The position numbers were made by a program, and so were the translations under genes. Source: Bacteroidales bacterium (GTDB taxonomy: Bacteria > Bacteroidota > Bacteroidia > Bacteroidales > UBA12077). Taken from it: a DNA stretch of 64,000 bases. A model generated the notes under the pieces. That model saw only the letters and a program-made list of their open reading frames with translations, did not search any database and was not told where the DNA came from. Within the stretch, counting starts at the first letter, position 1. Each line of letters opens with the position of its first letter. Shown piece by piece: positions 36,941-46,567 of this stretch. The stretch is from NCBI GenBank assembly GCA_030637515.1, contig DAOWGM010000003.1, positions 22,337 to 86,336 on the forward strand. The letters are read 5' to 3'.

Positions 36941-39547
36941 GTGAGATTAATTTATTCAATTTTCTTTTTAATTATTTCATTAACTGCTTTTTCGCAAAAG
37001 GAAACTTTTCAAGAGGAGTTTGTAAAACTTGAAGAAAAATTAAATAGTTCTGATAAGTTGGGACCAAAAATTTCTACTTGCCGTGAAATCATTAAAGTTA
37101 GTTTTCCCGAACATTTAAATTATGTCTTAGAGTACTGTCAAGAACTTGTGAAATTGTCAGAATCAGCTAATGATATTGATTCAAAGGCTTTTGCGTACTT
37201 TTATTTGGGTGAATATTTCTTTAAGACTGATAATTTTGAAAATGCAGAAAAGAATTATGAAGAAGCGTTAACTCTATATCAAAGTATTGAAAAATTGAGT
37301 CAGATAGCACAAATATATCATAATCTGGGTCTTGTAAATCAATATTTAAACAATTACGATAAAGCACTTAGTTATTATCAAAAGTCTGTTGAATTAGCAG
37401 AAACCCTTGAAAATAAAGAAAGTGCTGCAATTAGCTATCAGGATATAGGAACATTGTACTATGATATACAGAAATATTCCCTTGCACAACATTACTATGA
37501 TAAAGCAATTGAAATATACAGAAAAACTAATAATGAAGAAAGAATAGCTGCTATTTATCAGAATATTGGAGTTTTACATTTTAGCTGGGGTAATTTTGAA
37601 AAATCACTTGAATATTATAAAAAATCACTTGGGATATACGAATCTCAGTACGACAAGCAAAATATCGGAATATCTTTAAGTAATATAGGCTTGGTCTATG
37701 AAGAGAATGAGCGATATAAAGAAGCGCTTGAATATTATTTGAAAGCATTACTTGTATTTGAGGAAATTGGATTTAAACCTACATTGGTTTATATATTCTA
37801 CAACCTTGGATCTTTGTATCGCAATATTGAGGATTATACCAGATCTTATGAATATTTCGAAAAAGGATTAGAATTATCTGTAGAAATTTCAATGAGAGAT
37901 TATATCTCATATAATTACGAAGCTTTATCAGGCTTATATGAAGAAACTGGCAATTATAGCAAGGCTCTTTCTTATTTTAAAGAGTATGTCCAAGTTAAGG
38001 ATTCATTATTAAATGAAGAGAAATTCAGACAAATTGATGAGATAGAAGCACAATTCCAGAATGCACAGCACCAAAAAGAAATCGAGTTCTTTAAAATAGA
38101 TCAGGATTTAAAAGATTTACAATTAAAAAAGAAAGAAGTACAAAATTCAATACTTGCAATAAGTTCTATTCTGACTTTCATTATTGCATTGATTCTGTTG
38201 TGGTTTTATAGATCACAAAAAAAATCAGCGCATAAATTAGAAAATGAAATAGAGGAACGTGTAAAAACTGAAAATAAACTGATTGAAATAAAAGAGGAAT
38301 TAGAACTAAGAGTGAATAGTAGAACAGCTGATATAGAACAAACAAACAAGAAACTTCTATTAGAAATTGATGAACATAAAAAAACTGCTGAAAGTCTTAG
38401 TATAGAAAAAGACAAAGCAGAAGAGGCTGATAAACTGAAATCGAATTTTCTAGCAAATATGTCGCATGAAGTAAGAACTCCTATGAATGCTATTAATGGT
38501 TTTTCTCAAATGCTGGCATTTGATGACATAACTACTGAGAAAAGAAAAGAATATATTGAAAAGGTAATGGATGGTTGTAAAAGTTTAACTAATTTAATTG
38601 ATGAAATTATGGATTTTGCTGAAGTAGATTCAGGTGATATTACGATTGACAAAAATGAGTTTAATCCACATCCAATGCTTGAATATCTTTCCGATAAATT
38701 TGCAAATGAAATTCTGAAAAAAGGAAAAGATAATTTAAAACTTATTTATCATAATGAGAATAGTGAAAATGATATTGTTATTCGCACTGATGCTACAAGG
38801 CTAAAGCAAATAATTACAATTCTTTTAGATAATGCAATTAAATTTACCAAAGAAGGAGTTGTTGAGTTTGGTTTTACACATCCAAATGACAGAGAATTGC
38901 ACTTTTTTGTAAAAGATACAGGAATAGGTATTGACGATAAGTATGAAGACATTATTTTTGAAAGATTCCGTCAGGTTGATGATGGAATTTCTAAGACATA
39001 TGAAGGAGCAGGAATAGGTCTTTCTGTAGCAAAAAAGCTTGTTGAGTTACTTGGTGGAAGAATTTGGCTTGATTCAAGTTTAAATCGAGGTTCAACATTT
39101 TATTTTAGTATGCCGTTTAATATAGATAATGAGCCTCTTAAGGAAAATGAACCTCATGATATGGATTGGTCTGATAAAGTAATCCTTGTAGCTGAAGATA
39201 AAAAAATAAACTTCGAGATTATTAAAGAAACTTTAAGTCCAACAAATGTGAATTTGATTTGGACCAAAAACGGAGAAGAAACTCTTATACAAATAGAATC
39301 TGGTACTAAAATTGATTTAATATTAATGGACATTCAGATGCCAGTAATGGACGGATATGAATGTACAAAAAGAATTAAAGAAATAAATAAAGAAATTCCT
39401 GTAATTGCTCAAACAGCATATGCTTTACCTCAGGATAGCTATAAGTGTTTTGATGCAGGATGTGATGATTATATTGCTAAACCAATTTCTCTTAATGAGT
39501 TTTTGGAAAAAATAAAAAAGCACCTTTTAAGAGTAAAGAGTCATTAG
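36941..39547 (+). CDS. TPR-containing hybrid sensor histidine kinase
   Basis: This 868-residue protein starts at GTG 36941, chosen because a signal peptide (to AFSQ, residue 19) follows; the ATG at 36930 soon meets a stop. A periplasmic TPR array (about 40-375) precedes one membrane segment (about 402-424), a coiled coil, a HisKA domain with phospho-His509 in MSHEVRTPMN, an HATPase_c domain and a receiver with D797 (LMDIQMPVMDG). This build is typical of Bacteroidota TPR kinases, whose signals are unknown. Its receiver resembles the lone receiver at 14320. Confidence 0.93.
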   Translation: MRLIYSIFFLIISLTAFSQKETFQEEFVKLEEKLNSSDKLGPKISTCREIIKVSFPEHLNYVLEYCQELVKLSESANDIDSKAFAYFYLGEYFFKTDNFENAEKNYEEALTLYQSIEKLSQIAQIYHNLGLVNQYLNNYDKALSYYQKSVELAETLENKESAAISYQDIGTLYYDIQKYSLAQHYYDKAIEIYRKTNNEERIAAIYQNIGVLHFSWGNFEKSLEYYKKSLGIYESQYDKQNIGISLSNIGLVYEENERYKEALEYYLKALLVFEEIGFKPTLVYIFYNLGSLYRNIEDYTRSYEYFEKGLELSVEISMRDYISYNYEALSGLYEETGNYSKALSYFKEYVQVKDSLLNEEKFRQIDEIEAQFQNAQHQKEIEFFKIDQDLKDLQLKKKEVQNSILAISSILTFIIALILLWFYRSQKKSAHKLENEIEERVKTENKLIEIKEELELRVNSRTADIEQTNKKLLLEIDEHKKTAESLSIEKDKAEEADKLKSNFLANMSHEVRTPMNAINGFSQMLAFDDITTEKRKEYIEKVMDGCKSLTNLIDEIMDFAEVDSGDITIDKNEFNPHPMLEYLSDKFANEILKKGKDNLKLIYHNENSENDIVIRTDATRLKQIITILLDNAIKFTKEGVVEFGFTHPNDRELHFFVKDTGIGIDDKYEDIIFERFRQVDDGISKTYEGAGIGLSVAKKLVELLGGRIWLDSSLNRGSTFYFSMPFNIDNEPLKENEPHDMDWSDKVILVAEDKKINFEIIKETLSPTNVNLIWTKNGEETLIQIESGTKIDLILMDIQMPVMDGYECTKRIKEINKEIPVIAQTAYALPQDSYKCFDAGCDDYIAKPISLNEFLEKIKKHLLRVKSH

Positions 39548-39550
39548 ACT

Positions 39551-40363
39551 TTAAACAATTGCTTTTCTAATTTTAACTAAACTTGCAAGCAATTCTTCCA
39601 AGTATTTCAAATTAAGCATGTTGGCTCCATCAGATTTTGCATTGGCAGGATCCGGATGTGTTTCAATAAAAATACCATCAACACCAACTGCTATTCCAGC
39701 ACGAGCAACTGTTTCAATCAATTCTGGTTTTCCTCCAGTAACACCACTGTCTTGATTAGGCTGTTGTAAGCTATGCGTTAAATCAAGTATCACAGGATGT
39801 CCAAATTTCTGCATTTCAGGAATGCCACGGTAATCAATAATTAAATCTTGATATCCAAACATAGTACCACGATCTGTTATCATAACATTCTCATTTCCTG
39901 ATTCAAGTACTTTGTCAATTGCAAATTTCATTGAAGAAGGTGCCAGGAATTGACCTTTTTTAATATTCACTATTTTTCCTGTTTTTGCAGCAGCTACAAG
40001 AAGATTTGTTTGGCGGCACAGGAAAGCTGGAATCTGTAACACATCAGCATAATCTGCAGCAATAACAGCTTCTTCTTCAGTATGGATATCCGTAACAATC
40101 GGAATATTTAGCTTTTCTTTAACTTTTTCAAGAATTTTCAATGCACTAAGATCTCCAATTCCTGTAAATGAATCCAGTCTTGACCGATTTGCTTTTCTAT
40201 AAGAAGCTTTGAAAACAAATGGAATTTGCAGTTTGTCAGTTATTTCGACAATTTTTTCTGCAATTTCAAAAACACCTTTTTCACTTTCTACAACACAAGG
40301 TCCTGCGAGCAAAAAGAAATTGTTTTTATCAGTATATTTTAGATTAGAAATATTTGGAATCAT
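39551..40363 (-). CDS. kdsA: 3-deoxy-8-phosphooctulonate synthase
   Basis: KdsA condenses arabinose 5-phosphate with phosphoenolpyruvate to give KDO-8-phosphate for lipopolysaccharide. The frame is open to 40465, but that would overlap rarA and add a non-conserved tail. ATG 40363 gives 270 residues with the conserved start (FFLLAGPCVVES), then FKASYRKANRSR, IVTDIHTEEEA, IPAFLCRQTNLL, GYQDLIIDYRG and VDGIFIETHPDP. It is 4 bp from the converging hybrid kinase gene and 49 bp after rarA on the same strand. Confidence 0.95.
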   Translation of the reverse strand: MIPNISNLKYTDKNNFFLLAGPCVVESEKGVFEIAEKIVEITDKLQIPFVFKASYRKANRSRLDSFTGIGDLSALKILEKVKEKLNIPIVTDIHTEEEAVIAADYADVLQIPAFLCRQTNLLVAAAKTGKIVNIKKGQFLAPSSMKFAIDKVLESGNENVMITDRGTMFGYQDLIIDYRGIPEMQKFGHPVILDLTHSLQQPNQDSGVTGGKPELIETVARAGIAVGVDGIFIETHPDPANAKSDGANMLNLKYLEELLASLVKIRKAIV

Positions 40364-40412
40364 TTTTTGATATTTTATGGTTTGCAATAAAATACGAAAG
40401 TAATCTAAATTA

Positions 40413-41702
40413 TTAATATTTATATTTTCCTTTCCACTGAATTTTGAGTCTTTCAGATATTTCAACTTCTTTCGAGTTGTTTTGAGGTTTGTAAATTATA
40501 TTATTTGCTAATTTCTCAGGCATAAAATTATCCTGCACAAAATTACCTTCATAACTGTGAGCATATTTATAATCCTTACCATAGCCAATGTCTTTCATTA
40601 ACTTTGTAGGTGCATTTCTAATATGCAGTGGTACCGGTAAATCTCCTTCTTTTCTTACAAGGTTTTGAGCATCATTAATTGCCTGGTAAGCAGAATTGCT
40701 TTTTGCCGAAATAGCAAGATAAATGGTTGCTTCCGAGAGAATAATTCGTGATTCGGGCCAGCCTATTTTATTTACAGCATCAAAACAGCTGTTAGCTAAT
40801 AATAATGCATTAGGATTAGCTAAACCAATATCTTCCGAAGCCAAAATTAACAATCGACGTGCAATGAATTTAGGATCTTCGCCACCTTCAATCATTCTTG
40901 CTAACCAATAAACTGCAGCATTTGGATCGCTACCCCGAATTGATTTGATAAATGCCGAAATAATATCGTAGTGCTGTTCTCCATTTTTATCATATGTGGC
41001 AATATTCTGTTGTAAAATATCAATTACAATGTCGTTTGTAATAGAAATTTTACCTGACGATTTAGCCTGTTCTGTGTTTATCACCAGTTCTAGTATGTTG
41101 TATAATTTGCGCGCATCTCCACCTGAAAATCGAAGTAAAGACTCATATTCTTTTATTTCTAAATCAAGTTCTTTCAGATATTTATCCTGTGTAATGGCCT
41201 TGTTAATTATTTCTATAAGATCTTCTTTTTCAAGAGGTTTTAATATATATACTTGTGTACGTGAAAGGAGTGGGGAAATAACTTCAAAAGAAGGATTCTC
41301 CGTTGTTGCACCAATTAAAATAATAGTTCCTTGCTCAACAGCTCCTAACAATGAATCTTGTTGCGATTTATTAAAACGATGAATTTCATCAATAAATAAA
41401 ATTGGATTTGGGGAATCAAAAAATTGTTGCTTTTTTGCTTTCTGTATTGTTTCACGCACATCTTTAACACCCGAATGAACAGCACTAAGTGTATAAAAAG
41501 GTCTGTTTTGCTGATTCGCAATTATTTGGGCTAGCGTAGTTTTTCCAACACCCGGAGGTCCCCATAAAATAAACGACGGTATGTTCCCCGATTCAATAGC
41601 TTTGCGTAAAATTGCATTTTCTCCCACCAAATGTTTCTGACCTAAATATTCATTTAGGTTTTTTGGTCTCATTCTGTCTGCCAAGGGTTGGTTAATCGCC
41701 AT
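40413..41702 (-). CDS. rarA: Replication-associated recombination protein A (MgsA/RarA AAA+ ATPase)
   Basis: RarA acts at stalled replication forks and is related to clamp loaders. The 429-residue protein has the RMRPKNLNEYLGQKHL start, Walker A GPPGVGKT at 48-55, Walker B FIDEIHRF near 105, sensor motifs (IGATTENPSFE, LLSRTQVY) and the C-terminal tetramerisation region (LARMIEGGEDPKFIARRL). It probably shares a transcript with kdsA downstream. Confidence 0.95.
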   Translation of the reverse strand: MAINQPLADRMRPKNLNEYLGQKHLVGENAILRKAIESGNIPSFILWGPPGVGKTTLAQIIANQQNRPFYTLSAVHSGVKDVRETIQKAKKQQFFDSPNPILFIDEIHRFNKSQQDSLLGAVEQGTIILIGATTENPSFEVISPLLSRTQVYILKPLEKEDLIEIINKAITQDKYLKELDLEIKEYESLLRFSGGDARKLYNILELVINTEQAKSSGKISITNDIVIDILQQNIATYDKNGEQHYDIISAFIKSIRGSDPNAAVYWLARMIEGGEDPKFIARRLLILASEDIGLANPNALLLANSCFDAVNKIGWPESRIILSEATIYLAISAKSNSAYQAINDAQNLVRKEGDLPVPLHIRNAPTKLMKDIGYGKDYKYAHSYEGNFVQDNFMPEKLANNIIYKPQNNSKEVEISERLKIQWKGKYKY

Positions 41703-41930
41703 CTTTTTTCAAATATTTTATATATTTACACTTCTGTTTACAATGAATAATATTTTAATAATAGCGTACAATTAAGGAAATTTGTTGAACAAATGAAAGG
41801 CATTTCTTATTTTTATCATTTAGACAGCGATGTTAAAAATAAATTACTAAGAAACGGAACCTTTTCGTGTATATTACCGTCTTATATAAAACATAATATA
41901 AAAATAAATAATAACCTTAAAATAGTATTT

Positions 41931-43040
41931 ATGAAAACTAATAAATTATTTAAACGGATACTCACAATCATTGTATTTACCTTTTTTTCATCATCTTTAT
42001 TTGCTCAATTTGGAGAGTTAGGTCAGGTTTTAGCTGCTGGGCAGGGTGATGCTGAAAAAATATTTGAAACTTATTTAACGCCATATGCTAATGGAATTGG
42101 AGCGGGTTTAAGTACAGGTTGGTACACTACTGCAAAAGCTCATAAATTAGGAGGTTTCGATTTAAATGTATCATTTAATCTAACATTTATACCAACAGCT
42201 GATCAAAGCTATGATGCAAGTGAATTGGGTCTTGGAGATCCTGCAAACGGTTTAACTGCAGTAGTAGCATCAGGTAAATCACCGACAGCCGCTGGAAGTG
42301 GTGATGGACAGTTAGTAGATTATTCTCAAGACGTTTTAGGAATCGATGTACCTATTGCACAATTAAATTTACCGCGTGGAACAGGATTCCCATATACACC
42401 GGTACCAATGATTCAATTAGGTCTTGGTCTTGTAAAAGAAACAGATATATTAGTTCGTTACTCACCTTCACTTGAATGGGGAAATGGAAGTAAAATAAGT
42501 TTATGGGGAGTTGGGCTAAAACACAGTGTGTCGCAATGGATTCCAGGATTAAAAAAACTACCTGTATTCGATATGTCTTTACAAGGTGGATATACAAAGT
42601 TGAATTCGAAAAATGCTCTTGATTTTCAGGCATCTTTTTATGATGATTTTGCCGATGTTGTTTTTGATAATGAAGACTTGTATTCAGGACAGGAATTAAT
42701 GTTGGATGTAAGCAATATTACGGCTAACTTAATTGTTTCTGGTGATTTTAAAATAATATGTATTTATGGTGGTGTTGGTATTAGTTCAACCACTTCAAAT
42801 CTAAAATTGAATGGTTATTATCCATTTCCAGAGGTAAATGGAACGCAAATAATTGTTGATGACAATACTGCAAAGAAAGATCCGATTGATATTACTATTA
42901 AAAGTACTGATGGAGGAGTTACAAAACCACGTTTTAACGCTGGTTTAAGGTTCAAATTTGCAGTTGTTACAATTAACTTTGATTATACTTATGCAAACTA
43001 CTCTGTGGCTTCAGCTGGTCTTGGAATTAGTTTTAGATAA
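41931..43040 (+). CDS. DUF6588-like outer-membrane protein
   Basis: The frame opens at 41793, but the ATG at 41931 begins a signal peptide (to LFAQ) and is preferred, giving 369 residues. The mature chain starts FGELGQVLAAGQGDAEKIF with LTPYANGIGAGLSTGWY, which I associate with the DUF6588 family. Many amphipathic strands and a last residue pair SFR suggest a beta-barrel. It probably sits in the outer membrane. Function is unknown, and it is a single gene with its own terminator. Confidence 0.72.
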   Translation: MKTNKLFKRILTIIVFTFFSSSLFAQFGELGQVLAAGQGDAEKIFETYLTPYANGIGAGLSTGWYTTAKAHKLGGFDLNVSFNLTFIPTADQSYDASELGLGDPANGLTAVVASGKSPTAAGSGDGQLVDYSQDVLGIDVPIAQLNLPRGTGFPYTPVPMIQLGLGLVKETDILVRYSPSLEWGNGSKISLWGVGLKHSVSQWIPGLKKLPVFDMSLQGGYTKLNSKNALDFQASFYDDFADVVFDNEDLYSGQELMLDVSNITANLIVSGDFKIICIYGGVGISSTTSNLKLNGYYPFPEVNGTQIIVDDNTAKKDPIDITIKSTDGGVTKPRFNAGLRFKFAVVTINFDYTYANYSVASAGLGISFR

Positions 43041-43062
43041 TATTAGCATTTAATATAAAATA

Positions 43063-43096
43063 AAAACCCTGGTAACAAATTTACCAGGGTTTTTTA
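43063..43096. terminator. Bidirectional terminator between DUF6588-like gene and dCache sensor
   Basis: AACCCTGGTAA (43065-43075) pairs with TTACCAGGGTT (43081-43091), with A before and T after. It lies between converging genes. Confidence 0.8.
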
Positions 43097-43116
43097 GGAC
43101 TTAATAGTTGGTTTTT

Positions 43117-45423
43117 CTATTTTGCCTTATTGTATTCGGTTATATCAGTGGCAATCTTAAGCACTTTCACTGGTTTGCCTTCTTCGTTAAGGATAGGAGT
43201 ATAAGTTGCTACAAATACATACTCTTTGCCGCTAAATTCAACATGATCTGTTTCTTTTTTAGCAATACCATTACGTAAGTCAATCCAGAACTGATCTATT
43301 TCTTTTTTCTGAGTTTTTGTTAATTGCATATTATCTGTGTGATGAGTACCAATCAACTGATCTTTTGTAGTTCCTACTATTTGAATGTAATTATCATTAA
43401 CTTCTATAATATTTCCGTTTAAATCATACTCTACTACTAAGTTAGCAGTATTTAATGCGTTCACTAAGCCTTGCATTTCAGTACTTCTTCTACCTGCTTC
43501 TTCTTGAGTTGCTTGCAATTCTTCCATGTTTTGGCGCATTTCTTCTTCTTGCGCTGCCATTTCTTCACTTTGCTGTTGCGACTGCTCAAGTAATTGAGTC
43601 GTTCTAATATTAATTTTCGTTGTTGAAATAGTAGATGCAATGCTTTCACCAACTTCTTCAACGAATTTAACAACATGATCTTCAAATTCATTAAATCCTG
43701 CAAGTTCAACTACTCCAAATATTTCATCATTTACTTTTAAAGGAACAATAAGTAGGGCATTAGGTACAGACTGTCCTAATCCTGATGTAACATTAATATA
43801 TTCTTCAGGAAGTTCTGTCATATAAATTGTCTTTTGCTCCTGTACACATCTTCCAATTAAACCAACACCGACTTCAATACGTTTTTCCATGTATTTTCGT
43901 CTTTCGTAAGCATAAAAAGCTAAAAGCTCAACAAATACATCGTTTTTATCGTCATCATTTACCATAAAAATACCACCTTGGTTAGCATCAATGTATTTTA
44001 CGAGGTTACTAATAATATGATAAGAGAAATCTTGCATGTCGTCATTATTCTGACGAAGTATTTCACCAAACTTTGCTAATCCTTGAGTAGTCCAGTTTTG
44101 TTTTTGATCTTCAAGTTTGCGTTCAGTTTCCTGCTTATTTGCTATTTTAAGACTTTTACGCATTTCAAGCAGAGAATTTCCAAGTACATCTTTATCACTT
44201 AAAAGATCAAATTCTTTTTCCAAATTTCCTTTTCCAATTTCTTGTGCAAATTCTGCTGTTTTATTTAAACCATCAATTAGTGTATTAACAGAATTACCCA
44301 TTTCACCAATTTCATCTTTGGTTTTAATAGTAACTTTTTTCGATTCGTCAATATCACCTTTCGCTAAATCGCTTAATACATTTGTAGTTTTTGAAATAGG
44401 TCGTGAGATATTATGAGCTATCAGCCAAATGATGAAAGCAGTAAATAATAAACCTATTGCCCCCCAAAATATTGAACTTCTAAGTGCTGCTTTTTCTTCT
44501 TTCATAATAACATCAACAGGAACAGCAAAACCAAAAGACCATGGAGTTGGAGAGTTGCCAATATAAACTGGTGCATATGAAACCCAGAATTCTCTTCCAT
44601 CTTCATTTTTAACATTATATAAAAATTCTTCTCCATTTTGAATTTTTTGTAATATGTCTTCATCTTCTCCTTCCTGATCTTGTACAAACTGACCAACTAA
44701 TTCTTCATTATTATGAGCAACAAACTGACCGTTATTAGAAATTAAAAAGGCATAACTGTCTTCTATAGGATGAATATTTTCAATAATATCCTGAAAACGT
44801 TGTAATAATAAATCGAATCCTGCAACACCAACCGAAACGCCATCAACTACAATAGGAACTGCTACGCTGGTTTCCAAAACTGCCTCTTCACCTTCTTTAT
44901 ATGTAAAATAATATGGATCCATTACATATTCTTCCTTCTTTTCAAGCATATCGTAATATGCTCCTTTTGTAAATCCTGGAGCTGTATCAACTAATTCTGT
45001 TTTATATAAAATTTCACCTTCCATTCTGTAATAAGTCAATCTTTGTCGACCATGAGGTTTATCCCAGTCAGACCAAATTGCACTTAATTCCCAGTTAAAC
45101 CAAGTTGATAAAAAATTCGGATTTTCTTCGATTAAATGAAAAATCATTTCATTTAAAATATCCTCCATTTTATCTTGTGGTAGATTTTTATATCCCATAG
45201 CAACATTTGCCAAAGCACGGGTCATATTCATATCGGTACTTAAATCTGCCTTCGTATAATTAGCATATTCTCTTGCATATGTATTGGCAAGGTCCTTAGC
45301 ATTGGTTAAGCTAATATTACTTATTTTTAAGGCAATGTAACCCAATGCAAGCGCATAAACAATAAACGCTGTTGTTAAAATATATACAAGCATTTTTGTT
45401 TTTAATGTCATCTTTATTTTCAT
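43117..45423 (-). CDS. Membrane dCache-HAMP-GAF-PAS sensor protein without catalytic output domain
   Basis: The 768-residue protein has a membrane segment at about 13-35, a double-Cache extracellular domain (about 40-310), a second membrane segment (about 316-338), HAMP (about 340-395) and a second HAMP-like stretch (FAQEIGKGNLEKEF). A GAF domain (about 450-600), a coiled coil (about 600-650) and a PAS domain (about 650-765, NLVVEYDLNGNIIEVN) follow. No kinase, cyclase, EAL or MCP tip is present. It may act through a partner kinase, which is not adjacent. The extracellular ligand is unknown. Confidence 0.88.
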   Translation of the reverse strand: MKIKMTLKTKMLVYILTTAFIVYALALGYIALKISNISLTNAKDLANTYAREYANYTKADLSTDMNMTRALANVAMGYKNLPQDKMEDILNEMIFHLIEENPNFLSTWFNWELSAIWSDWDKPHGRQRLTYYRMEGEILYKTELVDTAPGFTKGAYYDMLEKKEEYVMDPYYFTYKEGEEAVLETSVAVPIVVDGVSVGVAGFDLLLQRFQDIIENIHPIEDSYAFLISNNGQFVAHNNEELVGQFVQDQEGEDEDILQKIQNGEEFLYNVKNEDGREFWVSYAPVYIGNSPTPWSFGFAVPVDVIMKEEKAALRSSIFWGAIGLLFTAFIIWLIAHNISRPISKTTNVLSDLAKGDIDESKKVTIKTKDEIGEMGNSVNTLIDGLNKTAEFAQEIGKGNLEKEFDLLSDKDVLGNSLLEMRKSLKIANKQETERKLEDQKQNWTTQGLAKFGEILRQNNDDMQDFSYHIISNLVKYIDANQGGIFMVNDDDKNDVFVELLAFYAYERRKYMEKRIEVGVGLIGRCVQEQKTIYMTELPEEYINVTSGLGQSVPNALLIVPLKVNDEIFGVVELAGFNEFEDHVVKFVEEVGESIASTISTTKINIRTTQLLEQSQQQSEEMAAQEEEMRQNMEELQATQEEAGRRSTEMQGLVNALNTANLVVEYDLNGNIIEVNDNYIQIVGTTKDQLIGTHHTDNMQLTKTQKKEIDQFWIDLRNGIAKKETDHVEFSGKEYVFVATYTPILNEEGKPVKVLKIATDITEYNKAK

Positions 45424-45620
45424 AAATCAGATATTTAAATTTCGTGATTATAGCCGTTGTTTAATGATCACAATGTATGAAAAAAAAACCATTTTTTAAA
45501 ACTTTTCAAATACTATCAATAACTTGATGAAGTGTTGATGTTTTAAGCCCTACATGATAAAATTAGATCAACTTGATACGAGTTAACTTATAATATGCAA
45601 GATCTGTTTGGTGTTTTTTT

Positions 45621-45653
45621 ATTGCGAAAATAAACTTAGTTTCCTTATTTTTG
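45621..45653 (+). promoter_or_regulatory. Promoter of fabG
   Basis: ATTG (45621-45624) and TATTTTTG (45646-45653) are separated by 21 bp, near the Bacteroidota consensus. The ATG lies 32 nt downstream. Confidence 0.5.
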
Positions 45654-45685
45654 TTTCCTGTAAATAATCATTTAAATATAGTTTT

Positions 45686-46432
45686 ATGAAATTATTAGAA
45701 GGAAAAACTGCTGTTATTACTGGCGCAGCCAGAGGAATAGGAAAGGCTATTGCTGTAAAATTAGCAGAACAAGGTGCAAATATTGCATTTACTGATTTAG
45801 AATATAATGATGCTGCAAAAGAAGTTGAAAAGCAGCTACAGGCTTTAGGAGTTAAAGCTAAAGGATATGCTTCTGATGCTAGCAAATTCGAAGAAACTCA
45901 AATTCTTATTGATGAAATTCAAGGTGAATTTGGTAGTGTTGATATTTTGGTGAATAATGCAGGTATCACTATGGATACCTTAATGATGAGAATGACTGAG
46001 CAGCAATGGGATACAGTTATTACTGTAAACCTTAAATCTGTATTTAACTTTACAAAAGCTGCTCAGAAATATATGCTGAAACAACGATCAGGATCAATTA
46101 TAAATATGAGTTCAGTTGTAGGTGTTAGTGGTAATGCAGGACAAGCTAATTACTCAGCATCTAAAGCCGGAATAATTGGATTTACAAAGTCTATTGCAAA
46201 GGAGCTTGGATCAAGAAATATCCGCTGTAATGCAATTGCTCCGGGATTTATTATTACAGAAATGACAGCTAAATTAGATGAAGATGTTCGTAAAGCATGG
46301 GAACAACAAATTCCATTGCGTCGTGGAGGTACTCCAGAAGATGTAGCTAATGCAACATTATTTTTAGCATCTGATTTATCAACTTATGTTAGCGGACAGG
46401 TAATAAATGTTTGTGGAGCAATGAATACATAG
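45686..46432 (+). CDS. fabG: 3-oxoacyl-[acyl-carrier-protein] reductase
   Basis: FabG reduces 3-oxoacyl-ACP with NADPH in fatty acid elongation. The 248-residue SDR has TGAARGIG at 12-19, NNAG at 90-93, Ser143, Tyr156 and Lys160 (YSASK), and the family C-terminus (FLASDLSTYVSGQVINVCGAM). The match to FabG is better than to the general SDR at 12921. It stands alone, not in a fab cluster, which is common in Bacteroidota. Confidence 0.93.
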   Translation: MKLLEGKTAVITGAARGIGKAIAVKLAEQGANIAFTDLEYNDAAKEVEKQLQALGVKAKGYASDASKFEETQILIDEIQGEFGSVDILVNNAGITMDTLMMRMTEQQWDTVITVNLKSVFNFTKAAQKYMLKQRSGSIINMSSVVGVSGNAGQANYSASKAGIIGFTKSIAKELGSRNIRCNAIAPGFIITEMTAKLDEDVRKAWEQQIPLRRGGTPEDVANATLFLASDLSTYVSGQVINVCGAMNT

Positions 46433-46458
46433 TTTTATAGAATTGAAAATACATTTCA

Positions 46459-46492
46459 AAGGCACTTATTAACAAAATTAAGTGCTTTTTTT
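46459..46492 (+). terminator. Terminator after fabG
   Basis: GCACTTA (46462-46468) pairs with TAAGTGC (46479-46485), followed by seven T. Confidence 0.75.
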
Positions 46493-46507
46493 ATTACAGG
46501 ATGGTAT

Positions 46508-46515
46508 TATTTTTG
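46508..46515 (+). promoter_or_regulatory. Putative -7 element of the DUF6340-like gene
   Basis: TATTTTTG matches TAnnTTTG and lies 52 nt before the start codon. Confidence 0.4.
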
Positions 46516-46567
46516 TGGTTAATTTATTTTTATTTATAATTGGTATGTCTATATAATCATTAAATAA

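Noticed and set aside
40364..40465. Longer kdsA start at 40465
   Set aside because: It would overlap rarA and add 34 residues outside the conserved enzyme; ATG 40363 fits the family.
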